Below are positions 14,336 to 27,613 of a stretch of 64,000 nucleotides of DNA, one piece after another; the stretch's first letter is position 1; each line of letters opens with the position of its first letter. The notes under the pieces are model-generated. The model saw nothing but the letters and a program-made list of their open reading frames with translations, was not told the origin of the DNA and did no database searches. Origin of the DNA: Lasioglossum baleicum (Eukaryota > Arthropoda > Insecta > Hymenoptera > Halictidae); contig NW_027469236.1 of NCBI RefSeq assembly GCF_051020765.1, forward strand, positions 1 through 64,000, read 5' to 3'. Position numbers and translations under genes: made by a program.

Positions 14336-14843
14336 TCCCGCAGGCTAGTCGAGTAAAAACACGTGCGAGAGGATGCATCCCGCAGGCTAGTCGAGTAAAA
14401 ACACGTGCGAGAGGATGCACCCCGCAGGCTAGTCGAGTAAAAACACGTGCGAGAGGATGCATCCCGCAGGCTACTCGAGTAAAAACACGTGCGAGAGGAT
14501 GCATCCCGCAGGCTAGTCGAGTAAAAACACGTACGAGAGGATGCATCCCGCAGGCTAGTCGAGTAAAAACACGTGCGAGAGGATGCATCCCGCAGGCTAG
14601 TCGAGTAAAATCACGTGCGAGAGGATGCATCCCGCAGGCTAGTCGAATAAAAACACGTGCGAGAGGATGCATCCCGCAGGCTAGTCGAGTAAAAACACGT
14701 GCGAGAGGATGCATCCCGCAGGCTAGTCGAGTAAAAACACGTGCGAGAGGATGCATCCCGCAGGCTAGTCGAGTAAAAACACGTGCGAGAGGATGCATCC
14801 CGCAGGCTAGTCGAGTAAAAACACGTGCGAGAGGATGCATCCC
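13892..14843 (+). repeat. Duplication C, copy 1 (offset 4664)
   Basis: Recurs at 18556-19507. The diagnostic shared variant is ACACGTACGAG at 14,531 and 19,195. The copies part at T14844 (a CCTCAGG unit) against G19508. Confidence 0.82.
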
Positions 14844-17800
14844 TCAGGCTAGTCGAGTAAAAACACGTGCGACAGGATGCATCCCGCAGCCTAGACGAGT
14901 AAAAACACGTGCGAGAGGATGCATCCCGCAGGCTAGTCGAGTAAAAACACTTGCGAGAGGATGCATCCCGCAGGCTAGTCGAATAAAAACACGTGCGAGA
15001 GGATGCATCCCGCAGGCTAGTCGAGTAAAAACACGTGCGAGAGGATGCATTCCGCAGGCTAGTCGAGTAAAAACACGTGCGAGAGGATGCTTCCCGCAGG
15101 CTAGTCGAGTAAAAACACGTGCGAGAGGGTGCATCCCGCAGGCTAGTCGAGTAAAAACACGTGCGAGAGGATGCATCCCGCAGGCTAGTCGAGTAAAAAC
15201 ACGTGCGAGAGGTTGCATCCCGCAGGCTAGTCGAGTAAAAACACGTGCGAGAGGATGCACCCCGCAGGCTAGTCGAGTAAAAACACGTGCGAGAGGATGC
15301 ATCTCGCAGGCTACTCGAGTAAAAACACGTGCGAGAGGATGCATCCCGCAGGCTAGTCGAGTAAAATCACGTGCGAGAGGATGTATCCCGCAGGCTAGTC
15401 GAATAAAAACACGTGCGAGAGGATGCATCCCGCAGGCTAGTCGAGTAAAAACACGTGCGAGAGGATGCATCCCGCAGGCTAGTCGAGTAAAAACACGTGC
15501 GAGAGGATGCATCCCGCAGGCTAGTCGAGTAAAAACACGTGCGAGAGGATGCACCCCGCAGGCTAGTCGAGTAAAAACACGTGCGAGAGGATGCATCCCG
15601 CAGGCTAGTCTTGTAAAAACACGTGCGAGAGGATGCATCCCGCAGGCTAGTCGAGTAAAAACACGTGCGAGAGGATGCATCCCTCAGGCTAGTCGAGTAA
15701 AAACACGTGCGACAGGATGCATCCCGCAGCCTAGACGAGTAAAAACACGTGCGAGAGGATGCATCCCGCAGGCTAGTCGAGTAAAAACACTTGCGAGAGG
15801 ATGTATCCCGCAGGCTAGTCGAATAAAAACACGTGCGAGAGGATGCATCCCGCAGGCTAGTCGAGTAAAAACACGTGCGAGAGGATGCATCCCGCAGGCT
15901 AGTCGAGTAAAAACACGTGCGAGAGGATGCTTACCGCAGGCTAGTCGAGTAAAAAAACGTGCGAGAGGGTGCATCCCGCAGGCTAGTCGAGTAAAAACAC
16001 GTGCGAGAGGATGCATCCCGCAGGCTAGTCGAGTAAAAACACGTGCGAGAGGTTGCATCCCGCAGGCTAGTCGAGTAAAAACACGTGCGAGAGGATGCAC
16101 CCCGCAGGCTAGTCGAGTAAAAACACGTGCGAGAGGATGCATCCCGCAGGCTAGTCGAGTAAAATCACGTGCGAGAGGATGTATCCCGCAGGCTAGTCGA
16201 ATAAAAACACGTGCGAGAGGATGCATCCCGCAGGCTAGTCGAGTAAAAACACGTGCGAGAGGATGCATCCCGCAGGCTAGTCGAGTAAAAACACGTGCGA
16301 GAGGATGCATCCCGCAGGCTAGTCGAGTAAAAACACGTGCGAGAGGATGCATCCCGCAGGCTAGTCGGGCAAAAACACGTGCGAGAGGATGCATCCCGCA
16401 GGCTAGTCGTGTAAAAACACGTGCGTGAGGATGCATCCCGCAGGCTAGTCGAGCAAAAACACGTGCGAGAGGATGCATCCCGCAGGCTAGTCGAGTAAAA
16501 ACACGTGCGAGAGGATGCATCCCGCAGGCTAGTCGAGTAAAAACACGTGCGAGAGGATGCATCCCGCAGGCTAGTCGGGCAAAAACACGTGCGAGAGGAT
16601 GCATACCGCAGGCTAGTCGTGTAAAAACACGTGCGTGAGGATGCATCCCGCAGGCTAGTCGAGCAAAAACACGTGCGAGAGGATGCATCCCGCAGGCTAG
16701 TCGAGTAAAAACACGTGCGAGAGGATGCATCCCGCAGGCTAGTCGAGTAAAAACACGTGCGAGAGGATGCATCCCGCAGGCTAGTCGAGTAAAAACACGT
16801 GCGAGAGGATGCATCCCTCAGGCTAGTCGAGTAAAAACACGTGCGACAGGATGCATCCCGCAGCCTAGACGAGTAAAAACACGTGCGAGAGGATGCATCC
16901 CGCAGGCTAGTCGAGTAAAAACACTTGCGAGAGGATGTATCCCGCAGGCTAGTCGAATAAAAACACGTGCGAGAGGATGCATCCCGCAGGCTAGTCGAGT
17001 AAAAACACGTGCGAGAGGATGCATCCCGCAGGCTAGTCGAGTAAAAACACGTGCGAGACGATCCATCCCGCAGCCTAGACGAGTAAAAACACGTGCGAGA
17101 GGATGCATCCCGCAGGCTAGTCGAGTAAAAACACGTGCGAGAGGATGCATCCCGCAGGCTAGTCGAGTAAAATCACGTGCGAGAGGATGTATCCCGCAGG
17201 CTAGTCGAATAAAAACACGTGCGAGAGGATGCATCCCGCAGGCTAGTCGAGTAAAAACACGTGCGAGAGGATGCATCCCGCAGGCTAGTCGAGTAAAAAC
17301 ACGTGCGAGAGGATGCATCCCGCAGGCTAGTCGAGTAAAAACACGTGCGAGAGGATGCATCCCGCAGGCTAGTCGGGCAAAAACACGTGCGAGAGGATGC
17401 ATCCCGCAGGCTAGTCGTGTAAAAACACGTGCGTGAGGATGCATCCCGCAGGCTAGTCGAGCAAAAACACGTGCGAGAGGATGCATCCCGCAGGCTAGTC
17501 GAGTAAAAACACGTGCGAGAGGATGCATCCCGCAGGCTAGTCGAGTAAAAACACGTGCGAGAGGATGCATCCCGCAGGCTAGTCGAGTAAAAACACGTGC
17601 GAGAGGATGCACCCCGCAGGCTAGTCGAGTAAAAACACGTGCGAGAGGATGCATCCCGCAGGCTAGTCTTGTAAAAACACGTGCGAGAGGATGCATCCCG
17701 CAGGCTAGTCGAGTAAAAACACGTGCGAGAGGATGCATCCCTCAGGCTAGTCGAGTAAAAACACGTGCGACAGGATGCATCCCGCAGCCTAGACGAGTAA

Positions 17801-18409
17801 AAACACGTGCGAGAGGATGCATCCCGCAGGCTAGTCGAGTAAAAACACTTGCGAGAGGATGTATCCCGCAGGCTAGTCGAATAAAAACACGTGCGAGAGG
17901 ATGCATCCCGCAGGCTAGTCGAGTAAAAACACGTGCGAGAGGATGCATCCCGCAGGCTAGTCGAGTAAAAACACGTGCGAGAGGATGCTTCCCGCAGGCT
18001 AGTCGAGTAAAAAAACGTGCGAGAGGGTGCATCCCGCAGGCTAGTCGAGTAAAAACACGTGCGAGAGGATGCATCCCGCAGGCTAGTCGAGTAAAAACAC
18101 GTGCGAGAGGTTGCATCCCGCAGGCTAGTCGAGTAAAAACACGTGCGAGAGGATGCACCCCGCAGGCTAGTCGAGTAAAAACACGTGCGAGAGGATGCAT
18201 CTCGCAGGCTACTCGAGTAAAAACACGTGCGAGAGGATGCATCCCGCAGGCTAGTCGAGTAAAATCACGTGCGAGAGGATGTATCCCGCAGGCTAGTCGA
18301 ATAAAAACACGTGCGAGAGGATGCATCCCGCAGGCTAGTCGAGTAAAAACACGTGCGAGAGGATGCATCCCGCAGGCTAGTCGAGTAAAAACACGTGCGA
18401 GAGGATGCA
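14691..18409 (+). repeat. Duplication B, copy 2 (offset 7312, 3.7 kb)
   Basis: Second copy of 7379-11097, apparently identical where compared. The left edge is set by T14690 against C7378. Its first 858 bp occur a third time at 20111-20968. Confidence 0.88.
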
Positions 18410-18555
18410 TCCCGCAGGCTAGTCGAGTAAAAACACGTGCGAGAGGATGCATCCCGCAGGCTAGTCGAGTGAAGAACACGTGCCAGAGGATGCGTCCCGC
18501 AGGCTAGTCGAGCAAAAACAGGTGCGAGAGGATGCATCCCGCAGGCTAGTCGAGC

Positions 18556-19507
18556 AAAAACACGTGCGAGAGGATGCATCCCGCAGGCTAGTCGAGTAAA
18601 AACACGTGCGAGAGGATGCATCCCGCAGGCTAGTCGAGTAAAAACACGTGCGAGAGGATGCATCCCGCAGGCTAGTCGAGTGAAGAACACGTGCCAGAGG
18701 ATGCGTCCCGCAGGCTAGTCGAGCAAAAACAGGTGCGAGAGGATGCATCCCGCAGGCTAGTCGAGCAAAAACACGTGCGAGAGGATGCATCCCGCAGGCT
18801 AGTCGAGTAAAAACACGTGCGAGAGGATGCATCCCGCAGGCTAGTCGAGTAAAAACACGTGCGAGAGGATGCATCCCGCAGGCTAGTCGAGTAAAAACAC
18901 GTGCGAGACGATGCATCCCGCAGCCTAGACGAGTAAAAACACGTGCGAGAGGATGCATCCCGCAGGCTAGTCGAGTAAAAACACGTGCGAGAGGATGCAT
19001 CCCGCAGGCTAGTCGAGTAAAAACACGTGCGAGAGGATGCATCCCGCAGGCTAGTCGAGTAAAAACACGTGCGAGAGGATGCACCCCGCAGGCTAGTCGA
19101 GTAAAAACACGTGCGAGAGGATGCATCCCGCAGGCTACTCGAGTAAAAACACGTGCGAGAGGATGCATCCCGCAGGCTAGTCGAGTAAAAACACGTACGA
19201 GAGGATGCATCCCGCAGGCTAGTCGAGTAAAAACACGTGCGAGAGGATGCATCCCGCAGGCTAGTCGAGTAAAATCACGTGCGAGAGGATGCATCCCGCA
19301 GGCTAGTCGAATAAAAACACGTGCGAGAGGATGCATCCCGCAGGCTAGTCGAGTAAAAACACGTGCGAGAGGATGCATCCCGCAGGCTAGTCGAGTAAAA
19401 ACACGTGCGAGAGGATGCATCCCGCAGGCTAGTCGAGTAAAAACACGTGCGAGAGGATGCATCCCGCAGGCTAGTCGAGTAAAAACACGTGCGAGAGGAT
19501 GCATCCC
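18556..19507 (+). repeat. Duplication C, copy 2 (offset 4664)
   Basis: Second copy of 13892-14843. It is preceded by a second GAGTGAAG unit only five units upstream (18,467 and 18,678), giving two such 43-bp units in tandem at the splice with duplication B. Confidence 0.8.
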
Positions 19508-20110
19508 GCAGGCTAGTCGAGTAAAAACACGTGCGAGAGGATGCATCCCTCAGGCTAGTCGAGTAAAAACACGTGCGACAGGATGCATCCCGCAGCCTAG
19601 ACGAGTAAAAACACGTGCGAGAGGATGCATCCCGCAGGCTAGTCGAGTAAAAACACGTGCGAGAGGATGCATCCCGCAGGCTAGTCGGGCAAAAACACGT
19701 GCGAGAGGATGCATCCCGCAGGCTAGTCGTGTAAAAACACGTGCGTGAGGATGCATCCCGCAGGCTAGTCGAGCAAAAACACGTGCGAGAGGATGCATCC
19801 CGCAGGCTAGTCGAGTAAAAACACGTGCGAGAGGATGCATCCCGCAGGCTAGTCGAGTAAAAACACGTGCGAGAGGATGCATCCCGCAGGCTAGTCGAGT
19901 AAAAACACGTGCGAGAGGATGCATCCCTCAGGCTAGTCGAGTAAAAACACGTGCGAGAGGATGCATCCCGCAGGCTAGTCGAGTAAAAACACGTGCGAGA
20001 GGATGCATCCCGCAGGCTAGTCGGGCAAAAACACGTGCGAGAGGATGCATCCCGCAGGCTAGTCGTGTAAAAACACGTGCGTGAGTATGCATCCCGCAGG
20101 CTAGTCGAGC

Positions 20111-20968
20111 AAAAACACGTGCGAGAGGATGCATCCCGCAGGCTAGTCGAGTAAAAACACGTGCGAGAGGATGCATCCCGCAGGCTAGTCGAGTAAAAAC
20201 ACGTGCGAGAGGATGCATCCCGCAGGCTAGTCGAGTAAAAACACGTGCGAGAGGATGCATCCCTCAGGCTAGTCGAGTAAAAACACGTGCGACAGGATGC
20301 ATCCCGCAGCCTAGACGAGTAAAAACACGTGCGAGAGGATGCATCCCGCAGGCTAGTCGAGTAAAAACACTTGCGAGAGGATGCATCCCGCAGGCTAGTC
20401 GAATAAAAACACGTGCGAGAGGATGCATCCCGCAGGCTAGTCGAGTAAAAACACGTGCGAGAGGATGCATTCCGCAGGCTAGTCGAGTAAAAACACGTGC
20501 GAGAGGATGCTTCCCGCAGGCTAGTCGAGTAAAAACACGTGCGAGAGGGTGCATCCCGCAGGCTAGTCGAGTAAAAACACGTGCGAGAGGATGCATCCCG
20601 CAGGCTAGTCGAGTAAAAACACGTGCGAGAGGTTGCATCCCGCAGGCTAGTCGAGTAAAAACACGTGCGAGAGGATGCACCCCGCAGGCTAGTCGAGTAA
20701 AAACACGTGCGAGAGGATGCATCTCGCAGGCTACTCGAGTAAAAACACGTGCGAGAGGATGCATCCCGCAGGCTAGTCGAGTAAAATCACGTGCGAGAGG
20801 ATGTATCCCGCAGGCTAGTCGAATAAAAACACGTGCGAGAGGATGCATCCCGCAGGCTAGTCGAGTAAAAACACGTGCGAGAGGATGCATCCCGCAGGCT
20901 AGTCGAGTAAAAACACGTGCGAGAGGATGCATCCCGCAGGCTAGTCGAGTAAAAACACGTGCGAGAGG
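20111..20968 (+). repeat. Duplication B, partial third copy
   Basis: Matches 14691-15548 at offset 5420 (and so 7379-8236). Shared landmarks include the CACTTGCGAG unit at 20,370 (14,950), GATGCATTCC and GATGCATCTCG. The right edge is the GAGGTTGCAT unit at 20,969, where the other copies read GAGGATGCACC. Confidence 0.8.
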
Positions 20969-22990
20969 TTGCATCCCGCAGGCTAGTCGAGTAAAAACAC
21001 GTGCGAGAGGATGCACCCCGCAGGCTAGTCGAGTAAAAACACGTGCGAGAGGATGCATCCCGCAGGCTACTCGAGTAAAAACACGTGCGAGAGGATGCAT
21101 CCCGCAGGCTAGTCGAGTAAAAACACGTGCGAGAGGATGCATCCCGCAGGCTAGTCGAGTAAAAACACGTGCGAGAGGATGCATCCCGTAGGCTAGTCGA
21201 GTAAAAACACGTGCGAGACGATGCATCCCGCAGCCTAGACGAGTAAAAACACGTGCGAGAGGATGCATCCCGCAGGCTAGTCGAGTAAAAACACGTGCGA
21301 GAGGATGCATCCCGCAGGCTAGTCGAGTAAAAACACGTGCGAGAGGATGCATCCCGCAGGCTAGTCGAGTAAAAACACGTGCGACAGGATGCATCCCGCA
21401 GGCTAGTCGAGTAAAAACACGTGCGAGAGGATGCATCCCGCAGGCTACTCGAGTAAAAACACGTGCGACAGGATGCATCCCGCAGGCTAGTCGAGTAAAA
21501 ACACGTGCGAGAGGATGCATCCCGCAGGCTACTCGAGTAAAAACACGTGCGAGAGGATGCATCCCGCAGGCTAGTCGAGTAAAAACACGTGCGAGAGGAT
21601 GCATCCCGCAGGCTAGTCGAGCAAAAACACGTGCGAGAGGATGCATCCCGCAGGCTAGTCGAGTAAAAACACGTGCGAGAGGATGCATCCCGCAGGCTAG
21701 TCGAGTAAAAACACGTGCGAGAGGATGCATCCCGCAGGCTAGTCGAGTAAAAACACGTGCGAGAGGATGCATCCCGCAGGCTAGTCGAGTAAAATCACGT
21801 GCGAGAGGATGCATCCCGCAGGCTAGTCGAATAAAAACACGTGCGAGAGCATGCATCCCGCAGGCTAGTCGAGTAAAAACACGTGCGAGAGGATGCATCC
21901 CGCAGGCTACTCGAGTAAAAACACGTGCGAGAGGATGCATCCCGCAGGCTAGTCGAGTAAAAACACGTTTTAGAGGATGCGTCCCGCAGGCTAGTCGAGC
22001 AAAAACACGTGCGAGAGGATGCATCCCGCAGGCTAGTCGAGTAAAAACACGTGCGAGAAGATGCATCCCGCAGGCTAGTCGAGTGAAAAACACGTGCGAG
22101 TGGATGCGTCCCGCAGGCTAGTCGAGTAAAATCACGTGCGAGAGGATGCATCCCGCAGGCTAGTCGAATAAAAACACGTGCGAGAGCATGCATCCCGCAG
22201 GCTAGTCGAGTAAAAACACGTGCGAGAGGATGCATCCCGCAGGCTAGTCGAGTAAAAACACGTGCGAGAGGATGCATCCCGCAGGCTAGTCGAGTAAAAA
22301 CACGTGCGAGAGGATGCATCCCACAGGCTAGTCGAGTAAAAACACGTTTGAGAGGATGCGTCCCGCAGGCGAGTCGAGCAAAAACACGTGCGAGAGGATG
22401 CATCCCGCAGGCTAGTCGAGTAAAAACACGTGCGAGAGGATGCACCCCGCAGGCTAGTCGAGTAAAAACACGTGCGAGAGGATGCATCCCGCAGGCTACT
22501 CGAGTAAAAACACGTGCGAGAGGATGCATCCCGCAGGCTAGTCGAGTAAAAACACGTTTGAGAGGATGCGTCCCGCAGGCTAGTCGAGCAAAAACACGTG
22601 CGAGAGGATGCATCCCGCAGGCTAGTCGAGTAAAAACACGTGCGAGAAGATGCATCCCGCAGGCTAGTCGAGTGAAAAACACGTGCGAGTGGATGCATCC
22701 CGCAGGCTAGTCGAGTAAAAACACATGCGAGAGGATGCATCCCGCAGGCTAGTCGAGTAAAAACACATGCGAGAGGATGCATCCCGCAGGCTAGTCGAGT
22801 AAAAACACGTGCGAGAGGATGCTTCCCGCAGGCTAGTCGAGCAAAAACACGTGCGAGAGGATGCATCCCACAGGCTAGTCGAGCAAAAACACGTGCGAGA
22901 GGATGCATCCCGCAGGCTAGTCGAGTAAAAACATGTGCGAGAGGATGCATCCCGCAGGCTAGTCGAGTAAAAACACGTGCGAGAGGATGC
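20849..22990 (+). repeat. Duplication E, copy 1 (offset 4161, 2.1 kb)
   Basis: Recurs at 25010-27151. Shared rare units include GCATGCATCC after GTGCGAGAG, CACGTTTGAG, CAGGCGAGTCGAG (22,369 and 26,530) and two 43-bp GAGTGAAAAAC units. Unlike the other pairs this one shows some divergence: differences near 25,193, 25,198, 26,120, 26,131 and 26,722, so it is probably older. Confidence 0.85.
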
Positions 22991-25900
22991 ATCCCGCAGG
23001 CTAGTCGAGTAAAAACACGTGCGAGAGGATGCATCCCGCAGGCTAGTCGAGTAAAAACACGTGCGAGAGGATGCATCCCTCAGGCTAGTCGAGTAAATAC
23101 ACGTGCGACAGGATGCATCCCGCAGCCTAGACGAGTAAAAACACGTGCGAGAGGATGCATCCCGCAGGCTAGTCGAGTAAAAACACTTGCGAGAGGATGT
23201 ATCCCGCAGGCTAGTCGAATAAAAACACGTGCGAGAGGATGCATCCCGCAGGCTAGTCGAGTAAAAACACGTGCGAGAGGATGCATCCCGCAGGCTAGTC
23301 GAGTAAAAACACGTGCGAGACGATGCATCCCGCAGCCTAGACGAGTAAAAACACGTGCGAGAGGATGCATCCCGCAGGCTAGTCGAGTAAAAACACGTGC
23401 GAGAGGATGCATCCCGCAGGCTAGTCGAGTAAAATCACGTGCGAGAGGATGTATCCCGCAGGCTAGTCGAATAAAAACACGTGCGAGAGGATGCATCCCG
23501 CAGGCTAGTCGAGTAAAAACACGTGCGAGAGGATGCATCCCGCAGGCTAGTCGAGTAAAAACACGTGCGAGAGGATGCATCCCGCAGGCTAGTCGAGTAA
23601 AAACACGTGCGAGAGGATGCATCCCGCAGGCTAGTCGTGTAAAAACACGTGCGTGAGGATGCATCCCGCAGGCTAGTCGAGCAAAAACACGTGCGAGAGG
23701 ATGCATCCCGCAGGCTAGTCGAGTAAAAACACGTGCGAGAGGATGCATCCCGCAGGCTAGTCGAGTAAAAACACGTGCGAGAGGATGCATCCCGCAGGCT
23801 AGTCGGGCAAAAACACGTGCGAGAGGATGCATCCCGCAGGCTAGTCGTGTAAAAACACGTGCGAGAGGATGTATCCCGCAGGCTAGTCGAATAAAAACAC
23901 GTGCGAGAGGATGCATCCCGCAGGCTAGTCGAGTAAAAACACGTGCGAGAGGATGCATCCCGCAGGCTAGTCGAGTAAAAACACGTGCGAGAGGATGCTT
24001 CCCGCAGGCTAGTCGAGTAAAAACACGTGCGAGAGGATGCATCCCGCAGGCTAGTCGAGTAAAAACACGTGCGAGAGGATGCTTCCCGCAGGCTAGTCGA
24101 GTAAAAACACGTGCGAGAGGATGGATCCCGCAGGCTAGTCGAGTAAAAACACGTGCGAGAGGATGCATCCCGCAGGCTAGTCGAGTAAAAACACGTGCGA
24201 GCGGATGCATCCCGCAGCTTAGACGAGTAAAAACACGTGCGAGAGGATGCGTCCCGCAGGCTAGTCGAGCAAAAACACGTGCGAGAGGATGCATCCCGCA
24301 GGCTAGTCGAGTAAAAACACGTGCGAGAAGATGCATCCCGCAGGCTAGTCGAGTGAAAAACACGTGCGAGTGAATGCGTCCCGCAGGCTGGTCGAGCAAA
24401 AACACGTGCGAGAGGATGCATCCCGCAGGATAGTCGAGTAAAAACACGTGCGAGAGGATGCATCCCGCAGGCTAGTCGAGTAAAAACACGTGCGAGAGGA
24501 TGCATCCCGCAGGCTAGTCGAGTAAAAACAAGTGCGAGAGGATGCATCCCGCAGGCTAGTCGAGCAAAAACACGTGCGAGAGGATGCATCCCGCAGGCTA
24601 GTCGAGTAAAAACACGTGCGAGAGGATGCATCCCGCAGGCTAGTCGAGTAAAAACACGTGCTAGAGGATGCACCCCGCAGGCTAGTCGAGTAAAAACACA
24701 TGCGAGAGGATGCATCCCGCATGCTACTCGAGTAAAAACACGTGCGAGAAGATGCATCCCGCAGGCTAGTCGAGTAAAAACACGTGCGAGAGGATGCATC
24801 CCGCAGGCTAGTCGAGTAAAAACACGTGCGAGAGGATGCACCCCGCAGGCTAGTCGAGTAAAAACACGTGCGAGAGGATGCATCCCGCAGGCTAGTCGAA
24901 TAAAAACACGTGCGAGAGGATGCATCCCGCAGGCTAGTCGAATAAAAACACGTGCGAGAGGATGCATCCCGCAGGCTAGTCGAGTAAAAACACGTGCGAG
25001 AGGATGCTTCCCGCAGGCTAGTCGAGTAAAAACACGTGCGAGAGGATGCATCCCGCAGGCTAGTCGAGTAAAAACACGTGCGAGAGGATGCATCCCGCAG
25101 GCTAGTCGAGTAAAAACACGTGCGAGAGGTTGCATCCCGCAGGCTAGTCGAGTAAAAACACGTGCGAGAGGATGCACCCCGCAGGCTAGTCCAGTACAAA
25201 CACGTGCGAGAGGATGCATCCCGCAGGCTACTCGAGTAAAAACACGTGCGAGAGGATGCATCCCGCAGGCTAGTCGAGTAAAAACACGTGCGAGAGGATG
25301 CATCCCGCAGGCTAGTCGAGTAAAAACACGTGCGAGAGGATGCATCCCGTAGGCTAGTCGAGTAAAAACACGTGCGAGACGATGCATCCCGCAGCCTAGA
25401 CGAGTAAAAACACGTGCGAGAGGATGCATCCCGCAGGCTAGTCGAGTAAAAACACGTGCGAGAGGATGCATCCCGCAGGCTAGTCGAGTAAAAACACGTG
25501 CGAGAGGATGCATCCCGCAGGCTAGTCGAGTAAAAACACGTGCGACAGGATGCATCCCGCAGGCTAGTCGAGTAAAAACACGTGCGAGAGGATGCATCCC
25601 GCAGGCTACTCGAGTAAAAACACGTGCGACAGGATGCATCCCGCAGGCTAGTCGAGTAAAAACACGTGCGAGAGGATGCATCCCGCAGGCTACTCGAGTA
25701 AAAACACGTGCGAGAGGATGCATCCCGCAGGCTAGTCGAGTAAAAACACGTGCGAGAGGATGCATCCCGCAGGCTAGTCGAGCAAAAACACGTGCGAGAG
25801 GATGCATCCCGCAGGCTAGTCGAGTAAAAACACGTGCGAGAGGATGCATCCCGCAGGCTAGTCGAGTAAAAACACGTGCGAGAGGATGCATCCCGCAGGC

Positions 25901-27522
25901 TAGTCGAGTAAAAACACGTGCGAGAGGATGCATCCCGCAGGCTAGTCGAGTAAAATCACGTGCGAGAGGATGCATCCCGCAGGCTAGTCGAATAAAAACA
26001 CGTGCGAGAGCATGCATCCCGCAGGCTAGTCGAGTAAAAACACGTGCGAGAGGATGCATCCCGCAGGCTACTCGAGTAAAAACACGTGCGAGAGGATGCA
26101 TCCCGCAGGCTAGTCGAGTTAAAACACGTTTGAGAGGATGCGTCCCGCAGGCTAGTCGAGCAAAAACACGTGCGAGAGGATGCATCCCGCAGGCTAGTCG
26201 AGTAAAAACACGTGCGAGAAGATGCATCCCGCAGGCTAGTCGAGTGAAAAACACGTGCGAGTGGATGCGTCCCGCAGGCTAGTCGAGTAAAATCACGTGC
26301 GAGAGGATGCATCCCGCAGGCTAGTCGAATAAAAACACGTGCGAGAGCATGCATCCCGCAGGCTAGTCGAGTAAAAACACGTGCGAGAGGATGCATCCCG
26401 CAGGCTAGTCGAGTAAAAACACGTGCGAGAGGATGCATCCCGCAGGCTAGTCGAGTAAAAACACGTGCGAGAGGATGCATCCCACAGGCTAGTCGAGTAA
26501 AAACACGTTTGAGAGGATGCGTCCCGCAGGCGAGTCGAGCAAAAACACGTGCGAGAGGATGCATCCCGCAGGCTAGTCGAGTAAAAACACGTGCGAGAGG
26601 ATGCACCCCGCAGGCTAGTCGAGTAAAAACACGTGCGAGAGGATGCATCCCGCAGGCTACTCGAGTAAAAACACGTGCGAGAGGATGCATCCCGCAGGCT
26701 AGTCGAGTAAAAACACGTTTGAAAGGATGCGTCCCGCAGGCTAGTCGAGCAAAAACACGTGCGAGAGGATGCATCCCGCAGGCTAGTCGAGTAAAAACAC
26801 GTGCGAGAAGATGCATCCCGCAGGCTAGTCGAGTGAAAAACACGTGCGAGTGGATGCATCCCGCAGGCTAGTCGAGTAAAAACACATGCGAGAGGATGCA
26901 TCCCGCAGGCTAGTCGAGTAAAAACACATGCGAGAGGATGCATCCCGCAGGCTAGTCGAGTAAAAACACGTGCGAGAGGATGCTTCCCGCAGGCTAGTCG
27001 AGCAAAAACACGTGCGAGAGGATGCATCCCACAGGCTAGTCGAGCAAAAACACGTGCGAGAGGATGCATCCCGCAGGCTAGTCGAGTAAAAACATGTGCG
27101 AGAGGATGCATCCCGCAGGCTAGTCGAGTAAAAACACGTGCGAGAGGATGCTTCCCGCATGCTAGTCGAGTAAAAACACATGCGAGAGGATGCATCCCGC
27201 AGGCTAGTCGAGTAAAAACACGTGCGAGAGGATGCTTCCCGCAGGCTAGTCGAGTAAAAACACGTGCGGGAGGATGCATCCCGCAAGCTAGTCGAGTAAA
27301 AACACGTGCGAGAGGATGCATCCCGCAGGCTAGTCGAGTAAAAACACATGCGAGAGGATGCATCCCGCAGGCTAGTCGAGTAAAAACACGTGCGAGAGGA
27401 TGCTTCCCGCAGGCTAGTCGAGTTAAAACACGTGCGAGAGGATGCATCCCGCATGCTAGTCGAGTAAAAACACGTGCGAGAGAATGCATCCCGCAGGCTA
27501 GTCGAGTAAAAATACGTGCGAG
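22701..27522 (+). repeat. Domain 2: transitional 42-mers without 24-mers
   Basis: The first CACATGCGAG unit of the window lies at about 22,721 and units with ACATGTGCGAG and CCCACAGG also start here. Domain 1 subtypes (CAGCCTAGACGAG, GTAAAATCACG, GTCGAATAAAA, one CCTCAGG near 23,078) still occur up to about 26.3 kb. The two subtype sets therefore interdigitate over roughly 5 kb. No 24-mer is present. Half of the segment is the second copy of a 2.1-kb duplication (25010-27151). Confidence 0.75.
25010..27151 (+). repeat. Duplication E, copy 2 (offset 4161, 2.1 kb)
   Basis: Second copy of 20849-22990 with about five substitutions noticed. It carries right-hand subtypes (CACATG) at its end, and ends where a GATGCTTCCCGCATG unit replaces the consensus at 27,152. 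Confidence 0.85.
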
Positions 27523-27613
27523 GTTTTGTGGGATGCGCATGCGCAGGTTTTGTGGGATGCGCATGCGCAGGATTTGTGGGATGCGAATGCGCAGTTTTTT
27601 TGGGATGCGCATG
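27523..27613 (+). repeat. 24-mer cluster 1, class Sa, 4 units
   Basis: 91 bp. First appearance of the 24-mer in the window. Two intact TGCGCATGCGCA palindromes, then the GCGAATGCGCAG variant and the T7 terminal unit. Confidence 0.92.

Larger units (their letters stand above)
1..22700 (+). repeat. Domain 1: 42-mers only, CCTCAGG-marked higher-order blocks
   Basis: This stretch contains no 24-mer and no CACATG unit. Higher-order blocks open with a CCTCAGG unit, usually followed by a GCGACAGG and then a CAGCCTAGACGAG unit. CCTCAGG units lie near 801, 1440, 1818, 2322, 2700, 3456, 4338, 4800, 5178, 5808, 6690, 7152, 7530, 8370, 9504, 10428, 12109, 13497, 14842, 15682, 16816, 17740, 19548, 19926 and 20262. 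Most spacings are exact multiples of 42 (9, 11, 12, 15, 18, 20, 21, 22 or 27 units). Other recurring subtypes are GATGCTTCCC, GAGGTTGCAT, GATGCACCCC, GCTACTCGAG, GTAAAATCACG, GTCGAATAAAA, GTCGGGCAAAA and GTGCGTGAGG. The recurrence of the same subtype order shows homogenisation by block rather than by single units. Confidence 0.9.

Noticed and set aside
1..27522. CRISPR array
   Set aside because: Units abut directly with no unique spacers, and they vary among themselves. There is no leader and no cas gene.
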